DNA of 64,000 bases from 55-13 sp964501275 (GTDB lineage: Bacteria > Armatimonadota > Fimbriimonadia > Fimbriimonadales > Fimbriimonadaceae): contig CAZCSP010000001.1 in assembly GCA_964501275.1 (NCBI GenBank), positions 157,780-221,779 of the forward strand, in the 5' to 3' direction. The stretch's first letter is position 1, and each line of letters begins with the position of its first letter. Both the position numbers and the translations under genes were made by a program. Positions 41,548-50,673 of the stretch are shown piece by piece. The notes below the pieces were generated by a model, which was given only the letters and a program-made list of their open reading frames with translations, had not been told where the DNA came from and searched no databases.

Positions 41548-43731
41548 ATGAGCATTTACGAAAACTGGCCCTCTGTCCAGCGAGTATGCGTCATCGGCGC
41601 GGGGACGATGGGCGCGGGTATTGCCGCCCACTTGGCAAACTTGGGGTTTCAGGTCAGCCTCCTTGACATTAGTCGCGAGGCGACGACGGAAGGTTTGGCG
41701 CGCGCCAAGTCCGCCAAGCCTCCTCATTTCTATGTCCAAGATCGCTCCACAACTATAGAACTGTCCGGCATCCGAGAAGGTTCAGATTTGATCGCGCGGG
41801 CGGACTGGGTTTGCGAGGCGATCGTGGAGAAGCTGGACCTCAAGAAGAAGCTGTTTCTCGACATCGAGCCAATGGTCCGACCGGATGCGATGATCTCCAC
41901 CAACACCAGCGGCCTGGAGATCGCTTTGCTGGCCGAAGGGCGTTCTGACTCGTTCCAGCGTAGGTTTATGGGGACTCACTTCTTCAACCCTCCCCGCTAT
42001 CTGAAACTGCTGGAGCTCATTCCCACCCAGCAAACCGACCCCGAAGCCGTTCAAGCTATGATCCAGTTCCTCGAGTCTCGGGTGGCGCGGCGAGTGGTGG
42101 TTGCCAAAGACACCCCGGGTTTTATCGCCAACCGCTTCGGGATGTGGGCCATGTACCACGCGATCCATGTTGCGGAGAAACTTCACTTGACAGTGGAGCA
42201 GGTGGACGCCATCACCGGTCCCTTCTTGGGCCGCCCCCGCAGCGCCAGCTTCCGCCTGAACGACATCGTGGGGCTGGACATCATGCAGGATATTGCCCAA
42301 AACCTCGTGGCCCGATGCCCGAACGACCCTCACGTGGGCAACTTTGAGACCCCCAAATCCATGGAAGCCCTAATCGCCAAAGGCTGGATCGGAGACAAGG
42401 TGCGGCAGGGCTACTTCCGCAAAGAGGGGAAGGAACTGTTGGCCCTCAACCTCCAAACCTTCGCCTACAGCCAACGAGAAGAGCCCGTCCTGCCTGCCAT
42501 CCAAGAGTTGTCTTCCCTACCCTTGAGCCAGCGCATCGCCCAGGCCTTGGAAAAGCGGGATGAAGTGGGCGAGTTCCTGCGGGAGCACCTGATTCCCGTG
42601 CTGAAGTATGCGGACTATCTGAAAGAAGAGATCAGCCACTCGGTCCAAGACTTTGACCGGGTGATGCAGTGGGGGTTCGGCTGGCAGATGGGGCCATTTG
42701 AGACTATCGACGCCATCGGAGCGGAGAAGGTCGGTGTGGGCTCGTCCAAGTTCTACGACTCCGGCAAACAGCTTCTCTTCAACGGAACCTACTCGCCGTT
42801 GAAGCCAGAGCCAGAGTTCGCTCAACTGAATGACTTCCCCATCGTTGGCGACGCCGAGACCTACAACCTGCGCGATATGGGCGACGGCATCTTCCTCGTC
42901 TCGATCAAGACCAAGATGGGCGTAATTAGCCCCCAAGCGGTGAAGGACTTGCAGGCGTTCTTGGACACCCAGGCCAACCAGCCGTTCGTCCTCACCAGCG
43001 AGTCCCGATCCTTCAGCGCCGGGTTCGACCTGCGGTTCTTCGACGAATGCATCGTGCGGGGCGACTATGAGGCCATCGACCTCGCCCTCCAGGAACTTCA
43101 GCACCTTGGAGAGTCCTTGGAGAAGGCGGAGTGTGTGGCGGCGATTTATGGCCACTGCCTTGGGGCGGGACTGGAGTTGGCCCTCTCCTCGGCCCGAATC
43201 GCGGCGGCGGCGGAATCCAACATCGGCCTGCCCGAGTCGAGGGTGGGCCTGATTCCAGGCGGGCGGGGCACCGCACTCATGCGCGTCTACAACCAGTTCT
43301 CTGCCAAGCGACTGGCCGAAGTTGCCAAACATCTTACTGACGGAACGATCTCGACCAGCGCCGATCAGGCCCGATCCTTGGGCTATCTGCGCCAAACGGA
43401 CGTGACCGTCTACCACCCCGACCGCCTCCTGACCGACGCCAAGCGCTTGGCCCAAACTGCCGGAACCACCAAACGCCCGAACTGGCATACCCCCGAGGGG
43501 CCGCTGTCTGGCATGATCGACCGCGAGTTAGAGGAGGGTCGCAAACAGGGCCTCTTCAGCGACCACGACAAGACCATCGGCGACAAGATCCGGGTCGTCT
43601 TCTCAAAGGCCCAATCCTACGAAGACGCCTTGCGGCTAGAACGGTCGGAGTTTATCGACCTCTGCCGAAAAGCCCTCAGCCACGCCCGCATCCGCCACAT
43701 GGTTGAGACTAACAAGCCGTTGAGGAACTAA
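41548..43731 (+). CDS. 3-hydroxyacyl-CoA dehydrogenase/enoyl-CoA hydratase (FadN-like)
   Basis: The 727-residue bifunctional enzyme hydrates enoyl-CoA and oxidises the 3-hydroxyacyl-CoA product in beta-oxidation. The NAD-binding domain is N-terminal (VIGAGTMGAGIAAHLANLG, residues 14-32), with the catalytic His in MGTHFFNPPRYLKLLEL. A second HAD C-terminal domain lies near 195-300. The crotonase-like part comes last: SRSFSAGFDLRFF, YGHCLGAGLELALSS and the Glu in LPESRVGLIPGGRG. This order is that of FadN (YusL), not FadB. It lies next to etfBA, which fits use with the acyl-CoA dehydrogenase at 38770. Confidence 0.9.
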   Translation: MSIYENWPSVQRVCVIGAGTMGAGIAAHLANLGFQVSLLDISREATTEGLARAKSAKPPHFYVQDRSTTIELSGIREGSDLIARADWVCEAIVEKLDLKKKLFLDIEPMVRPDAMISTNTSGLEIALLAEGRSDSFQRRFMGTHFFNPPRYLKLLELIPTQQTDPEAVQAMIQFLESRVARRVVVAKDTPGFIANRFGMWAMYHAIHVAEKLHLTVEQVDAITGPFLGRPRSASFRLNDIVGLDIMQDIAQNLVARCPNDPHVGNFETPKSMEALIAKGWIGDKVRQGYFRKEGKELLALNLQTFAYSQREEPVLPAIQELSSLPLSQRIAQALEKRDEVGEFLREHLIPVLKYADYLKEEISHSVQDFDRVMQWGFGWQMGPFETIDAIGAEKVGVGSSKFYDSGKQLLFNGTYSPLKPEPEFAQLNDFPIVGDAETYNLRDMGDGIFLVSIKTKMGVISPQAVKDLQAFLDTQANQPFVLTSESRSFSAGFDLRFFDECIVRGDYEAIDLALQELQHLGESLEKAECVAAIYGHCLGAGLELALSSARIAAAAESNIGLPESRVGLIPGGRGTALMRVYNQFSAKRLAEVAKHLTDGTISTSADQARSLGYLRQTDVTVYHPDRLLTDAKRLAQTAGTTKRPNWHTPEGPLSGMIDRELEEGRKQGLFSDHDKTIGDKIRVVFSKAQSYEDALRLERSEFIDLCRKALSHARIRHMVETNKPLRN

Positions 43732-43864
43732 GCCCCCTTGAGGAAGCCCCGATCTCGAATATTGTGAGTCTCATGTCAGGAATGTGACCGCCTTCATCTA
43801 GTAACCTATTGGGCATTCTCCGTCGGCTCGCTCTTGGACGAGGACGGCGATTCCTGGTATTTCA

Positions 43865-44602
43865 ATGAAGATTCTTGTTCCTGTTAAGAGGGTCGTGGAC
43901 CCCTATGCGAAAGTGCGCCCTCTCCCTGATGGCTCTGGTATCGACACCACCGGCCTCAAATTCGAAATCAACCCCTTCGACGAGATCGCGGTCGAGGAGG
44001 CGGTCCGACAGAAAGAGAAGAACCCGGCCGTCGAGATCACGGTTGTCTCCATCGGCGGGGCAGAGTGTGAGGAGCAACTCCGCAAGGCCCTCGCCATCGG
44101 CGCGGACAAAGCGATTCTGATTGAGACTTCGACCGCTTTCGATTCCCCTGGCGTCGCCGGAGAACTCGCCGAGTTGGCTGGAGAACTTCAACCCGACCTG
44201 ATCTTGATGGGCAAGCAGGCCACCGACGACGACTGCAACCAGGCCGCCCAGATGCTCGCCGCCAAGCTGGACTGGCCCCAGGCGACCTTCGCCGCCAAAG
44301 TCGAATTGGGGGCCGGGCAAGCCACCGTGACCCGCGAAACCGACACCGGCGAAGAAACTCTGCAACTCCCCCTTCCCGCCCTGGTTACAACCGACCTGCG
44401 CCTCAACGAGCCCCGCTACATCGCCCTCCCCGGCATCATCAAGGCGAGGAGCAAGCCGCTGGAGAAGCGCCCCGCCAAGACTTCCCCGAGCCCCAAGACC
44501 CGCATCGTCAAAACAGAAGCCCCTGCTCCCCGAGCCGCAGGTCGGAAAGTGGGGAGCGTCGATGAGCTGGTTTCTGCCCTGAAAGAGCGAGGTGTCCTCT
44601 AA
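43865..44602 (+). CDS. etfB: Electron transfer flavoprotein, beta subunit
   Basis: EtfB pairs with EtfA to carry electrons from acyl-CoA dehydrogenases to ETF-quinone oxidoreductase. The 245-residue protein begins MKILVPVKRVVDPYAKVR. It contains INPFDEIAVEEAVR, SIGGAECEEQLRKALAIGAD, LILMGKQATDDDCNQ and ALVTTDLRLNEPRYIALPGI. The tail after residue 200 is longer and rich in Lys and Pro. The stop TAA is followed at once by the etfA ATG. Confidence 0.95.
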   Translation: MKILVPVKRVVDPYAKVRPLPDGSGIDTTGLKFEINPFDEIAVEEAVRQKEKNPAVEITVVSIGGAECEEQLRKALAIGADKAILIETSTAFDSPGVAGELAELAGELQPDLILMGKQATDDDCNQAAQMLAAKLDWPQATFAAKVELGAGQATVTRETDTGEETLQLPLPALVTTDLRLNEPRYIALPGIIKARSKPLEKRPAKTSPSPKTRIVKTEAPAPRAAGRKVGSVDELVSALKERGVL

Positions 44603-45496
44603 ATGTCCCGACTACTTCTCATCGCCTTCCAACCCAGCGACGCGACCCAACTCGCCGGATTCGCCCAGAAACTGGGACTGCCGTTCGACATGTTGTGCCT
44701 TACGGGCGCTGCACCCACCGACCTGGGAGCGGAGAAAGCTCTCCAGGCCAACCTCGCTGAGGTTCCAGCCGCCGATGGCCTGGTCAAGGCGTTAGCTGCT
44801 CAAGCCAACGGCTACACCCACATCGCCGGACTGTCGAACATGCAATCGAAGGACGTGTTGGCCCGATTGGCCGGCCTCCTCGATGCCGCGATGGTTACGG
44901 ACGCCATCGACGTGGACTCGCCAACCGTTTTCAAGCGGCCCATGGTCGCCGGATCGATTATCGCCACGGTAGAGGTCTTGGCCTCGCCCGTCGTGCTGAC
45001 CGTCCGCCCCGCCGGATTCTCCAAACCTGCGGGAAGCGGCTCCTCCACAACAGAATCCGTCACCTTGGAGACTGCTCCCAAAGCCACCCGCATCAACGCC
45101 ACCAGCCGAAGCAGCGCCCGTCCCGACCTGGCCCAGGCCAAAGTCGTGGTGAGTGGAGGCCGTCCGCTCAAGGACGCGGCAACCTTTGAGCAAGTCATCG
45201 GAGGCTTTGCCGACGCGCTTGGTGGAGCGGTAGGCGCAACTAGGGCCGCTGTGGACTCCGGCATCGCTCCCAACGAACTCCAAGTCGGGCAGACTGGCAA
45301 GATCGTCGCTCCCGACCTGTACATCGCCGCCGGAATCTCTGGCTCGACCCAGCACATGGCGGGCATCAAGGATTCCAAGGTGATCGTCGCGATCAACAAG
45401 GACCCCGATGCCCCGATCTTCGAGGCGGCGGACTTTGGACTCGTTGCCGACCTTTACGAAGCCATCCCGGAATTCCGGGCGAAGATTGGCAAGTAG
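44603..45496 (+). CDS. etfA: Electron transfer flavoprotein, alpha subunit
   Basis: The 297-residue EtfA carries FAD in its C-terminal domain: VVSGGRPLKD, FADALGGAVGATRAAVDSG, QVGQTGKIVAPDLYIAAG, GSTQHMAGIKDSKVIVAINK and DPDAPIFEAADFGLVADLYE. It is adjacent to etfB with no gap. The pair is next to the FadN-like gene, forming a beta-oxidation group. Confidence 0.96.
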   Translation: MSRLLLIAFQPSDATQLAGFAQKLGLPFDMLCLTGAAPTDLGAEKALQANLAEVPAADGLVKALAAQANGYTHIAGLSNMQSKDVLARLAGLLDAAMVTDAIDVDSPTVFKRPMVAGSIIATVEVLASPVVLTVRPAGFSKPAGSGSSTTESVTLETAPKATRINATSRSSARPDLAQAKVVVSGGRPLKDAATFEQVIGGFADALGGAVGATRAAVDSGIAPNELQVGQTGKIVAPDLYIAAGISGSTQHMAGIKDSKVIVAINKDPDAPIFEAADFGLVADLYEAIPEFRAKIGK

Positions 45497-45574
45497 ACCT
45501 AATCAACGAATCGAAGGCGGACCGATTCCCCGCCTGGTTCGTCTTTAAACGCATAGAATCGGAGGAAGAGAGAT

Positions 45575-46546
45575 TTGAAGAGAACACTGATTGCCCTCGG
45601 GCTCGCCATCGCATCGCTTGCGTCCGCCCAGGTCGATACCAACAAGACCGTCGTCGTCATCAATGGCGAAGAGATCAAGGGGGCGGAGTACTACCATCGC
45701 ATGGAGTATCTGCCGGGCGTAGGCAGGCCGATGGGTAACAGCTTTGCCCAGTTCCCTCCCGGATTCCTCACCATCGAGCAGCTCATCACCGAGCGCCTGA
45801 TCCTTCAGCTTGCCAAGAACAAGGGCGTCTCCCCCACTGAACCCGAGGTCGCAAACGAGCTGAAGCTCCGCCTGGAGGACGATCCCAAGCTGCTGGAGAA
45901 CTGGCTCAACTCAGGCCGCACCGAAGCCGATCTCCGCTATATGATTCGTCTAGAACTGGCGCAATTCAAAGTCTCGACCTCCGGCGTAAATGTAACCGAC
46001 CAAGAGGTTGAGGACCACTACAAGCAGAATCCGGCGATGTACACTCTCGCCAAAAAGGTGAAGATCTCCGTGATCGTGGTCCGCGACGCAGACACCGCGG
46101 CCAAGGTGGATGCCGACCTGAAGGCAAAGAAGCCGTTTGCCGACGTTGCAAAAGCTTACAGCGAGGATGTGACCAAGGGCATCGGTGGCGAAATGGGCGA
46201 CATCTACTACCCGGCTCTTAGCGAAGCCGTGCGACAGGCGCTTGACGGCACCAAGATCGGCGAGACGACAGAGTGGCTGCCTACCGCCGACGCAAAAGTG
46301 AAGTTTCTCCTCCAAGACGTGACCCCCCAGAAGAGAATGGAGTTGACGCCCAAGCTCAAGCGGGATATCCGCAAGCGGCTTCTCATGGACAAGGGGAGCA
46401 TCAAGAACAACGTCATTAAGGAGATGCAAGACCTTCGGGCCAAGTCCAACATCGACATCAAAGACAAGACCTTCGCCGAGGCCTATGTAAAGTTCATGGA
46501 AGCCTATCGCAAGGAGATCTCCCTGAGAGGGGCGGGTGGCGGCTAG
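45575..46546 (+). CDS. Secreted parvulin-type peptidyl-prolyl isomerase (PrsA/SurA-like)
   Basis: The 323-residue protein starts at TTG 45575 with GGAGGA 8-9 nt upstream, and has a signal peptide ending ASA before Q. A chaperone part (20-150) carries VVVINGEEIKGAEYYHRM. A parvulin domain follows (about 150-255), with KKVKISVIVVRDADTAAKV, KPFADVAKAYSEDVTKGIGG and EMGDIYYPALSEAV. Canonical parvulins have QLG-like motifs in these places, so activity is likely but not assured. It assists folding of exported proteins in the periplasm. It is followed by mazG with 3 bp between. Confidence 0.85.
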   Translation: MKRTLIALGLAIASLASAQVDTNKTVVVINGEEIKGAEYYHRMEYLPGVGRPMGNSFAQFPPGFLTIEQLITERLILQLAKNKGVSPTEPEVANELKLRLEDDPKLLENWLNSGRTEADLRYMIRLELAQFKVSTSGVNVTDQEVEDHYKQNPAMYTLAKKVKISVIVVRDADTAAKVDADLKAKKPFADVAKAYSEDVTKGIGGEMGDIYYPALSEAVRQALDGTKIGETTEWLPTADAKVKFLLQDVTPQKRMELTPKLKRDIRKRLLMDKGSIKNNVIKEMQDLRAKSNIDIKDKTFAEAYVKFMEAYRKEISLRGAGGG

Positions 46547-46549
46547 GCT

Positions 46550-47503
46550 TTGGTCCGCGTCGTTCGGCTAGGCCACGATCCACTGGGCGCCGTCCAAGGC
46601 ATGGAGGGCGCCCTCTTCCATTCCCACCCCGAGCACTCCTCCTACCAGCTTCTGGTAGATGCCGGACTGGATGTGCGCCCAGTACCTGATGGTGCGCTGA
46701 TCGACGGGACTCTCCTCGTCCCCGAGAGAACCGGTCCGCTTTATGACCTGGTCCATGTGGTGGATCGCCTTCTTGGTCCCGGAGGTTGCCCTTGGGACAT
46801 CGAACAAACCCATGAATCGCTGAAGAAGTATCTGATCGAGGAGGCTTACGAAGTCTTGGACGCCATCGACTCCGGCAATCTAGGCAAGTTTCAGGAGGAG
46901 TTGGGCGACCTCCTTCTCCAACCCCTGATGCACACCCAGATCGAACAGCGTGATTCCGATTGGGGGATCGACGAGGTGGCCCAGACCCTTACCGACAAAC
47001 TGGTCCGCCGCCATCCGCACGTCTTCGGCGATGTCTCGGTGGCTGATGCAGACGAGGTGCTGAAGAATTGGGACCGGATCAAGAGTCAGGAGAAAGGCGG
47101 CGAACCAGAATCCATCCTCGCCGGTGTCCCCAAAGGCATGGCTTCCCTGCTCCGCGCCTACCAGGTGAGCAAGAGAGCGGCCCGGGCGGGGTTCGAGTGG
47201 GAGGGGATCGAAGGGGTCTTCGATAAGTTAAGGGAAGAGGAAAGCGAGCTTCGCGAGGCTCTCCAAACGGGTAGCCTGGAGGAGATCGAATCCGAAATCG
47301 GCGACCTGCTCTTCACCGTGGTGAATATCGCGCGGTGGGCAAAAGTCGAACCAGAGGAAGCCTTGCGGAAAATGCTCAACCGCTTCTGCACCCGATTTGC
47401 CGCCATGGAAAAGCACACCTCCAAGCCCCTGTCCGACCTCACTCCGAAGGAGTGGGACGACCTCTGGAACGAGTCGAAGCGAGTGGAGGCGGTTGCTTTG
47501 TGA
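46550..47503 (+). CDS. mazG: MazG-family nucleoside triphosphate pyrophosphohydrolase
   Basis: The protein has two MazG domains. The first carries GGCPWDIEQTHESLKKYLIE, EEAYEVLDAI and FQEELGDLLLQ with the metal-binding Glu and Asp. The second carries GFEWEGIEGVFDKLREE and EIESEIGDLLFTVVNIAR. It hydrolyses NTPs or dNTPs to NMP and PPi and helps keep aberrant nucleotides low. The first 65 residues (VRVVRLGHDPLGAVQG and on) precede the usual MazG start and look like the rest of a tetrapyrrole-methylase-like linker seen in YabN fusions. The start is TTG 46550. It is co-transcribed with the parvulin gene. Confidence 0.92.
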   Translation: MVRVVRLGHDPLGAVQGMEGALFHSHPEHSSYQLLVDAGLDVRPVPDGALIDGTLLVPERTGPLYDLVHVVDRLLGPGGCPWDIEQTHESLKKYLIEEAYEVLDAIDSGNLGKFQEELGDLLLQPLMHTQIEQRDSDWGIDEVAQTLTDKLVRRHPHVFGDVSVADADEVLKNWDRIKSQEKGGEPESILAGVPKGMASLLRAYQVSKRAARAGFEWEGIEGVFDKLREEESELREALQTGSLEEIESEIGDLLFTVVNIARWAKVEPEEALRKMLNRFCTRFAAMEKHTSKPLSDLTPKEWDDLWNESKRVEAVAL

Positions 47504-47515
47504 TGGACCTGAACC

Positions 47516-47572
47516 CCTAAAGCCGAGACACCGCAACGCCCAATGCCATAACTCCGAAATGCCGTAAAACCC
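47516..47572. repeat. Family G word-like repeat
   Basis: Words such as ACCGCAACGCCCAATGCC and GAAATGCCGTAAAACCC fill the gap between mazG and the nuclease gene and run up to its ATG. No Shine-Dalgarno precedes that ATG. Confidence 0.6.
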
Positions 47573-48424
47573 ATGAAACCCCTAACCTCTCTCGCCCTTA
47601 TCCTCGCCGTCTGCACCTCCGCCTTCGCCTGGCACGATAGCGGCCATATGGTGGTCGCCGAGATTGCCCGACAGTCGCTGAACCCCAAAGTTCTCGCCGA
47701 AGCAGAATGGCTCCTGAAGCAGGACGCCGATCCCAAGTCGGATAACTTCCTAACCGCCGCCTGCTGGGCAGACGACTTCAAGACCCGCGAAAACGGCCCG
47801 TGGCACTACATCAACATCCATTTCCGCACCGATGGCAAGGAGATCGACAACAAGCCACTGGAACAAAACATCGTTTACGCTATCAACCGCTTCTCCAACG
47901 TCCTGAAGGACAAGACCAAGACGCCCAAAGAGCGGGCCGAAGCCTTGCGCTATTTGATCCACTTCGTCGGCGACATCCACCAGCCTCTTCACGCCGTGGC
48001 TCGAGACACCGATGAACATCCTCAGGGCGACCGGGGCGGGAACGAGTTCAAAGTCCTCCCAATAGATCGCCATAAAGACCTCCAACGCCCGCCCACGAAC
48101 CTGCACTCCCTCTGGGACATGGGCGGCAACCTCTTCCGCCCCACCACCCGCCCCCTCACCACCGATGGTCGGGCATCCATCGTCCGCATCGCCAACTCCA
48201 TCAAAAGCCGCCATTCCCAATTGAGCCTGGACAACGTGGCAAACTCCGACCCCATGGCCTGGGCCCAGGAGAGCGCGGACCTCGCCAAGCGGTACGTTTA
48301 CAACCTAAAAGAGAACGAAGCCCCCACCCCCGAATACATTCGCCAATGCGAAGATATCGCCGCCAAGCGAGTCGCCTACGCCGGGTACCGGTTGGCGATT
48401 CTGTTGAACAGATTGATGGGGTAG
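47573..48424 (+). CDS. Secreted S1/P1-type nuclease
   Basis: The 283-residue protein has a 19-residue signal peptide ending AFA. The mature chain would then begin with Trp, the residue whose amino group and carbonyl bind zinc in S1/P1 nucleases. Other metal ligands are in HDSGHMVVAEIA, FLTAACWADDF, YLIHFVGDIHQPLHA and NLHSLWDMGG. These enzymes cut single-stranded RNA and DNA and remove 3' phosphates. It probably scavenges nucleic acids outside the cytoplasm. It ends in a family B pair facing the next convergent gene. Confidence 0.92.
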   Translation: MKPLTSLALILAVCTSAFAWHDSGHMVVAEIARQSLNPKVLAEAEWLLKQDADPKSDNFLTAACWADDFKTRENGPWHYINIHFRTDGKEIDNKPLEQNIVYAINRFSNVLKDKTKTPKERAEALRYLIHFVGDIHQPLHAVARDTDEHPQGDRGGNEFKVLPIDRHKDLQRPPTNLHSLWDMGGNLFRPTTRPLTTDGRASIVRIANSIKSRHSQLSLDNVANSDPMAWAQESADLAKRYVYNLKENEAPTPEYIRQCEDIAAKRVAYAGYRLAILLNRLMG

Positions 48425-48447
48425 TAGCCCCAGAGGCTAGAAATCCT

Positions 48448-48565
48448 GTAGGCGGCGGATGCATTGTGCCACCGTCTTTCCGAGAGTTAGGGGTTCTATA
48501 GTCTGGGCACGAACCATCCCTGGGTTACTGCAAATCGACGGCGGCCCAATGCATCCGCCGCCTAC
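48448..48565. repeat. Family B inverted pair, copies 3 and 4
   Basis: Copy 3 (48448-48476, plus) and copy 4 (48537-48565, minus) face each other across 60 bp. The pair itself is a 29-bp inverted repeat. It sits between convergent genes ending at 48424 and 48580. Confidence 0.85.
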
Positions 48566-48579
48566 AAAGGCCACTTCGG

Positions 48580-49059
48580 TTACCCGCCCGAGATCATCGA
48601 CTTGAACTTGAAATCCTCTCGGGTCTTCTTCCCGTCCTGCATCCCCTCGATCCAGCAGGACATTCCGCCCGACTCCTTCACATAGGCGATTTTGGAGGGG
48701 AACTCATTTTTGGGGTTCTCAAAGAGGGCAACCTTGCCGTCGAACGACGTCAGCTTGAACGGTACCGGCTTCTTCTCGCCTTTGCTTGGCGCGCCAAGCA
48801 TCATGTACATCGTCAGCCCGTCGGCGCCGGTTTCGATGGACATGAACTCCATGAACCCGGTCTTGCCGTCCACGATATGCCTTCCGCTCCCCTGCATGGC
48901 CCCGGCTCGTGGCGGAGTCCAATACTCTTCAAATGTCCCTCCCCAAATTTCGCATTTCCAAGCTCCCGACATAAAGCCGAGGTCCTCTATTTTGGCGGTC
49001 GCTTGGGGCGTCATGGCGATGGCGGCGGTGATCGTCAGTATCATCTGCAATATCCTCAT
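48580..49059 (-). CDS. DUF6265-family secreted protein
   Basis: The 159-residue protein has a signal peptide ending ATA before K. It then shows DLGFMSGAWKCEIWGGTFEE, EEYWTPPRAGAMQGSGRHI and MEFMSIETGADGLTMYMML, followed by VALFENPKNEFPSKIAY. This is the DUF6265 pattern, a lipocalin-like barrel of unknown function. It is divergent from the monooxygenase-like gene and has no other partner. Confidence 0.8.
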   Translation of the reverse strand: MRILQMILTITAAIAMTPQATAKIEDLGFMSGAWKCEIWGGTFEEYWTPPRAGAMQGSGRHIVDGKTGFMEFMSIETGADGLTMYMMLGAPSKGEKKPVPFKLTSFDGKVALFENPKNEFPSKIAYVKESGGMSCWIEGMQDGKKTREDFKFKSMISGG

Positions 49060-49220
49060 TGCCTTCTACCTTTTGCCAGCTCTTGCGGGTTCCCGACTTT
49101 CATCGCCGATGAACGCCGGAGTCAGGCCAAGGCGGGTCCCCTCCCTCTTGCCCCTTTGCCCTACGTTCAACGTCTTCCTGCGCATTTTTCTGAACCTCGC
49201 GCTATCATGTCGTCATTGCT

Positions 49221-50519
49221 ATGAGAATGAAGACTCTTGCTTTCGCTCTGGGCGGCGCTTCTCTGCTGATCTTTGGATTCGCCTCGATGCCTGAGGACAA
49301 GCCCAAGGAGGCGTTGAAAGTTCCCGCCAAGCCCACCTATGCGGAGCATGTGGCCCCGATTCTCAACAACCACTGCGTTCAATGCCACCGACCCGGCGAG
49401 GTTGCGCCGTTTTCCCTGATCGGCTATGACAACGCCAAGAAGTGGGCGGCGATGACTTCGGTGGTGACGCATTCCAAGCAGATGCCGCCTTGGAAGGCCA
49501 AGACGGGCTATGGCGAGTTTGCCGACGATATCCAGCTCAGCCCCGAACAGATTCAAATCCTGAAGCTTTGGAACGACCAAGGCGCGCCTCGGGGGGACCG
49601 GGCGAAGGAGCCCAAGCCGCCCGCCTTCTCTTCCGAGTGGGCGCTTGGCAAGCCGGATATGATCGTCAGCCAGAAGGCTCCCTACCCTATCACCCCCGAA
49701 GGCACAGACGAGTATCGCAACTTCGTCATCCCCACCAACTTCAAAGAGCCCATGTGGGTGAAGGCGATGGATGTGAAGCCGGGGAATCCGCGCGTCGTCC
49801 ACCACGTCATCATGTTCCTGGACAACACCGGCCAATCGGAGAAGATGGAGGCTCGGACCAAGGATGGGCGCGAGGGGTATGAGACGTTTGGCGGGGTGGG
49901 GTTCGTTCCCAACGGCTCCTTCGGCGGCTGGGCTCCTGGTTTACAGGCTCGCAGGCTTCCGGCGGGCAAGGCCTTTAAGCTGGAGCCGGGCGCGAGGCTG
50001 GTGATGCAGGTCCACTATAACAAGACCGGCAAGCCCGAGACGGACCAAACCAAAGTTGGACTTTATTTTGCGAAAGAGCCAGTCGAGCAGAAGGTGGAGT
50101 TGGCCTGGCTGTTCAACATCCTGCTCAACATTCCCGCCGGGGCCAAGGATCACAAACAGGTCTACACTCAGACCATCCCCGCCGACATCACCGTCTACGC
50201 CGTCATGCCCCACATGCACCTGTTGGGCAAGGAGATGAAGGCGTGGGTGGAGAGGCCGGACAAGACCATCACCCCGCTTATCCACGTCGAAAACTGGGAC
50301 TTCAACTGGCAGTTGAACTACCTCTACAAAGAGCCCGTGAAAATTCCCAAGGGGTCGAAAGTGGTGGTGGAGGCGATCTACGACAACAGCGCCGACAACC
50401 CGAACAACCCGAGCAATCCTCCCCAGCGGGTCCGGGTCGGGGAGCGGACGACGGACGAGATGCAGCTCCTGGTCGCGGCGTATACCGTGGATGGGCAGAA
50501 GGTTCGTTCGGGGCGATAG
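49221..50519 (+). CDS. Cytochrome c - copper type II monooxygenase-like protein
   Basis: The 432-residue protein fuses two modules. The first is a c-type cytochrome with heme site CVQCH (Cys52, Cys55, His56), in the HVAPILNNHCVQCHRPGEVA form of planctomycete-type cytochromes. The second resembles the copper type II ascorbate-dependent monooxygenases: HH194-195 in RVVHHVIMFLDN, His265 in QVHYNKTG and H331-x-H333 in PHMHLLGKEM. The N-terminal hydrophobic segment (about 5-22) directs export. Electron delivery from heme to copper is an inference; substrate unknown. Confidence 0.82.
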   Translation: MRMKTLAFALGGASLLIFGFASMPEDKPKEALKVPAKPTYAEHVAPILNNHCVQCHRPGEVAPFSLIGYDNAKKWAAMTSVVTHSKQMPPWKAKTGYGEFADDIQLSPEQIQILKLWNDQGAPRGDRAKEPKPPAFSSEWALGKPDMIVSQKAPYPITPEGTDEYRNFVIPTNFKEPMWVKAMDVKPGNPRVVHHVIMFLDNTGQSEKMEARTKDGREGYETFGGVGFVPNGSFGGWAPGLQARRLPAGKAFKLEPGARLVMQVHYNKTGKPETDQTKVGLYFAKEPVEQKVELAWLFNILLNIPAGAKDHKQVYTQTIPADITVYAVMPHMHLLGKEMKAWVERPDKTITPLIHVENWDFNWQLNYLYKEPVKIPKGSKVVVEAIYDNSADNPNNPSNPPQRVRVGERTTDEMQLLVAAYTVDGQKVRSGR

Positions 50520-50551
50520 TCGACGCCAAGCGTGTAGATGCCGATGGTATG

Positions 50552-50636
50552 CCTTCGGTGGCCCTCTGTGTTTTTCGGTGGTTCTTTCCATTGGCCGGAG
50601 ATCAAACCACCGAGGGCCGCCGAGGACCACCGAAGG
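50552..50636. repeat. Family A inverted repeat, copy 2
   Basis: Two 32-nt arms (50552-50583 and 50605-50636) surround a 21-nt spacer. The outer arms are CCTTCGGTGG and CCACCGAAGG. It separates convergent genes ending at 50519 and 50674. Confidence 0.88.
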
Positions 50637-50673
50637 GGTTTATCCTTTTTGGGACAGAGGTTCAGGGTCCGGG

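Noticed and set aside
42517..43488. 323-codon open frame on the minus strand
   Set aside because: It is the shadow of the FadN-like gene.
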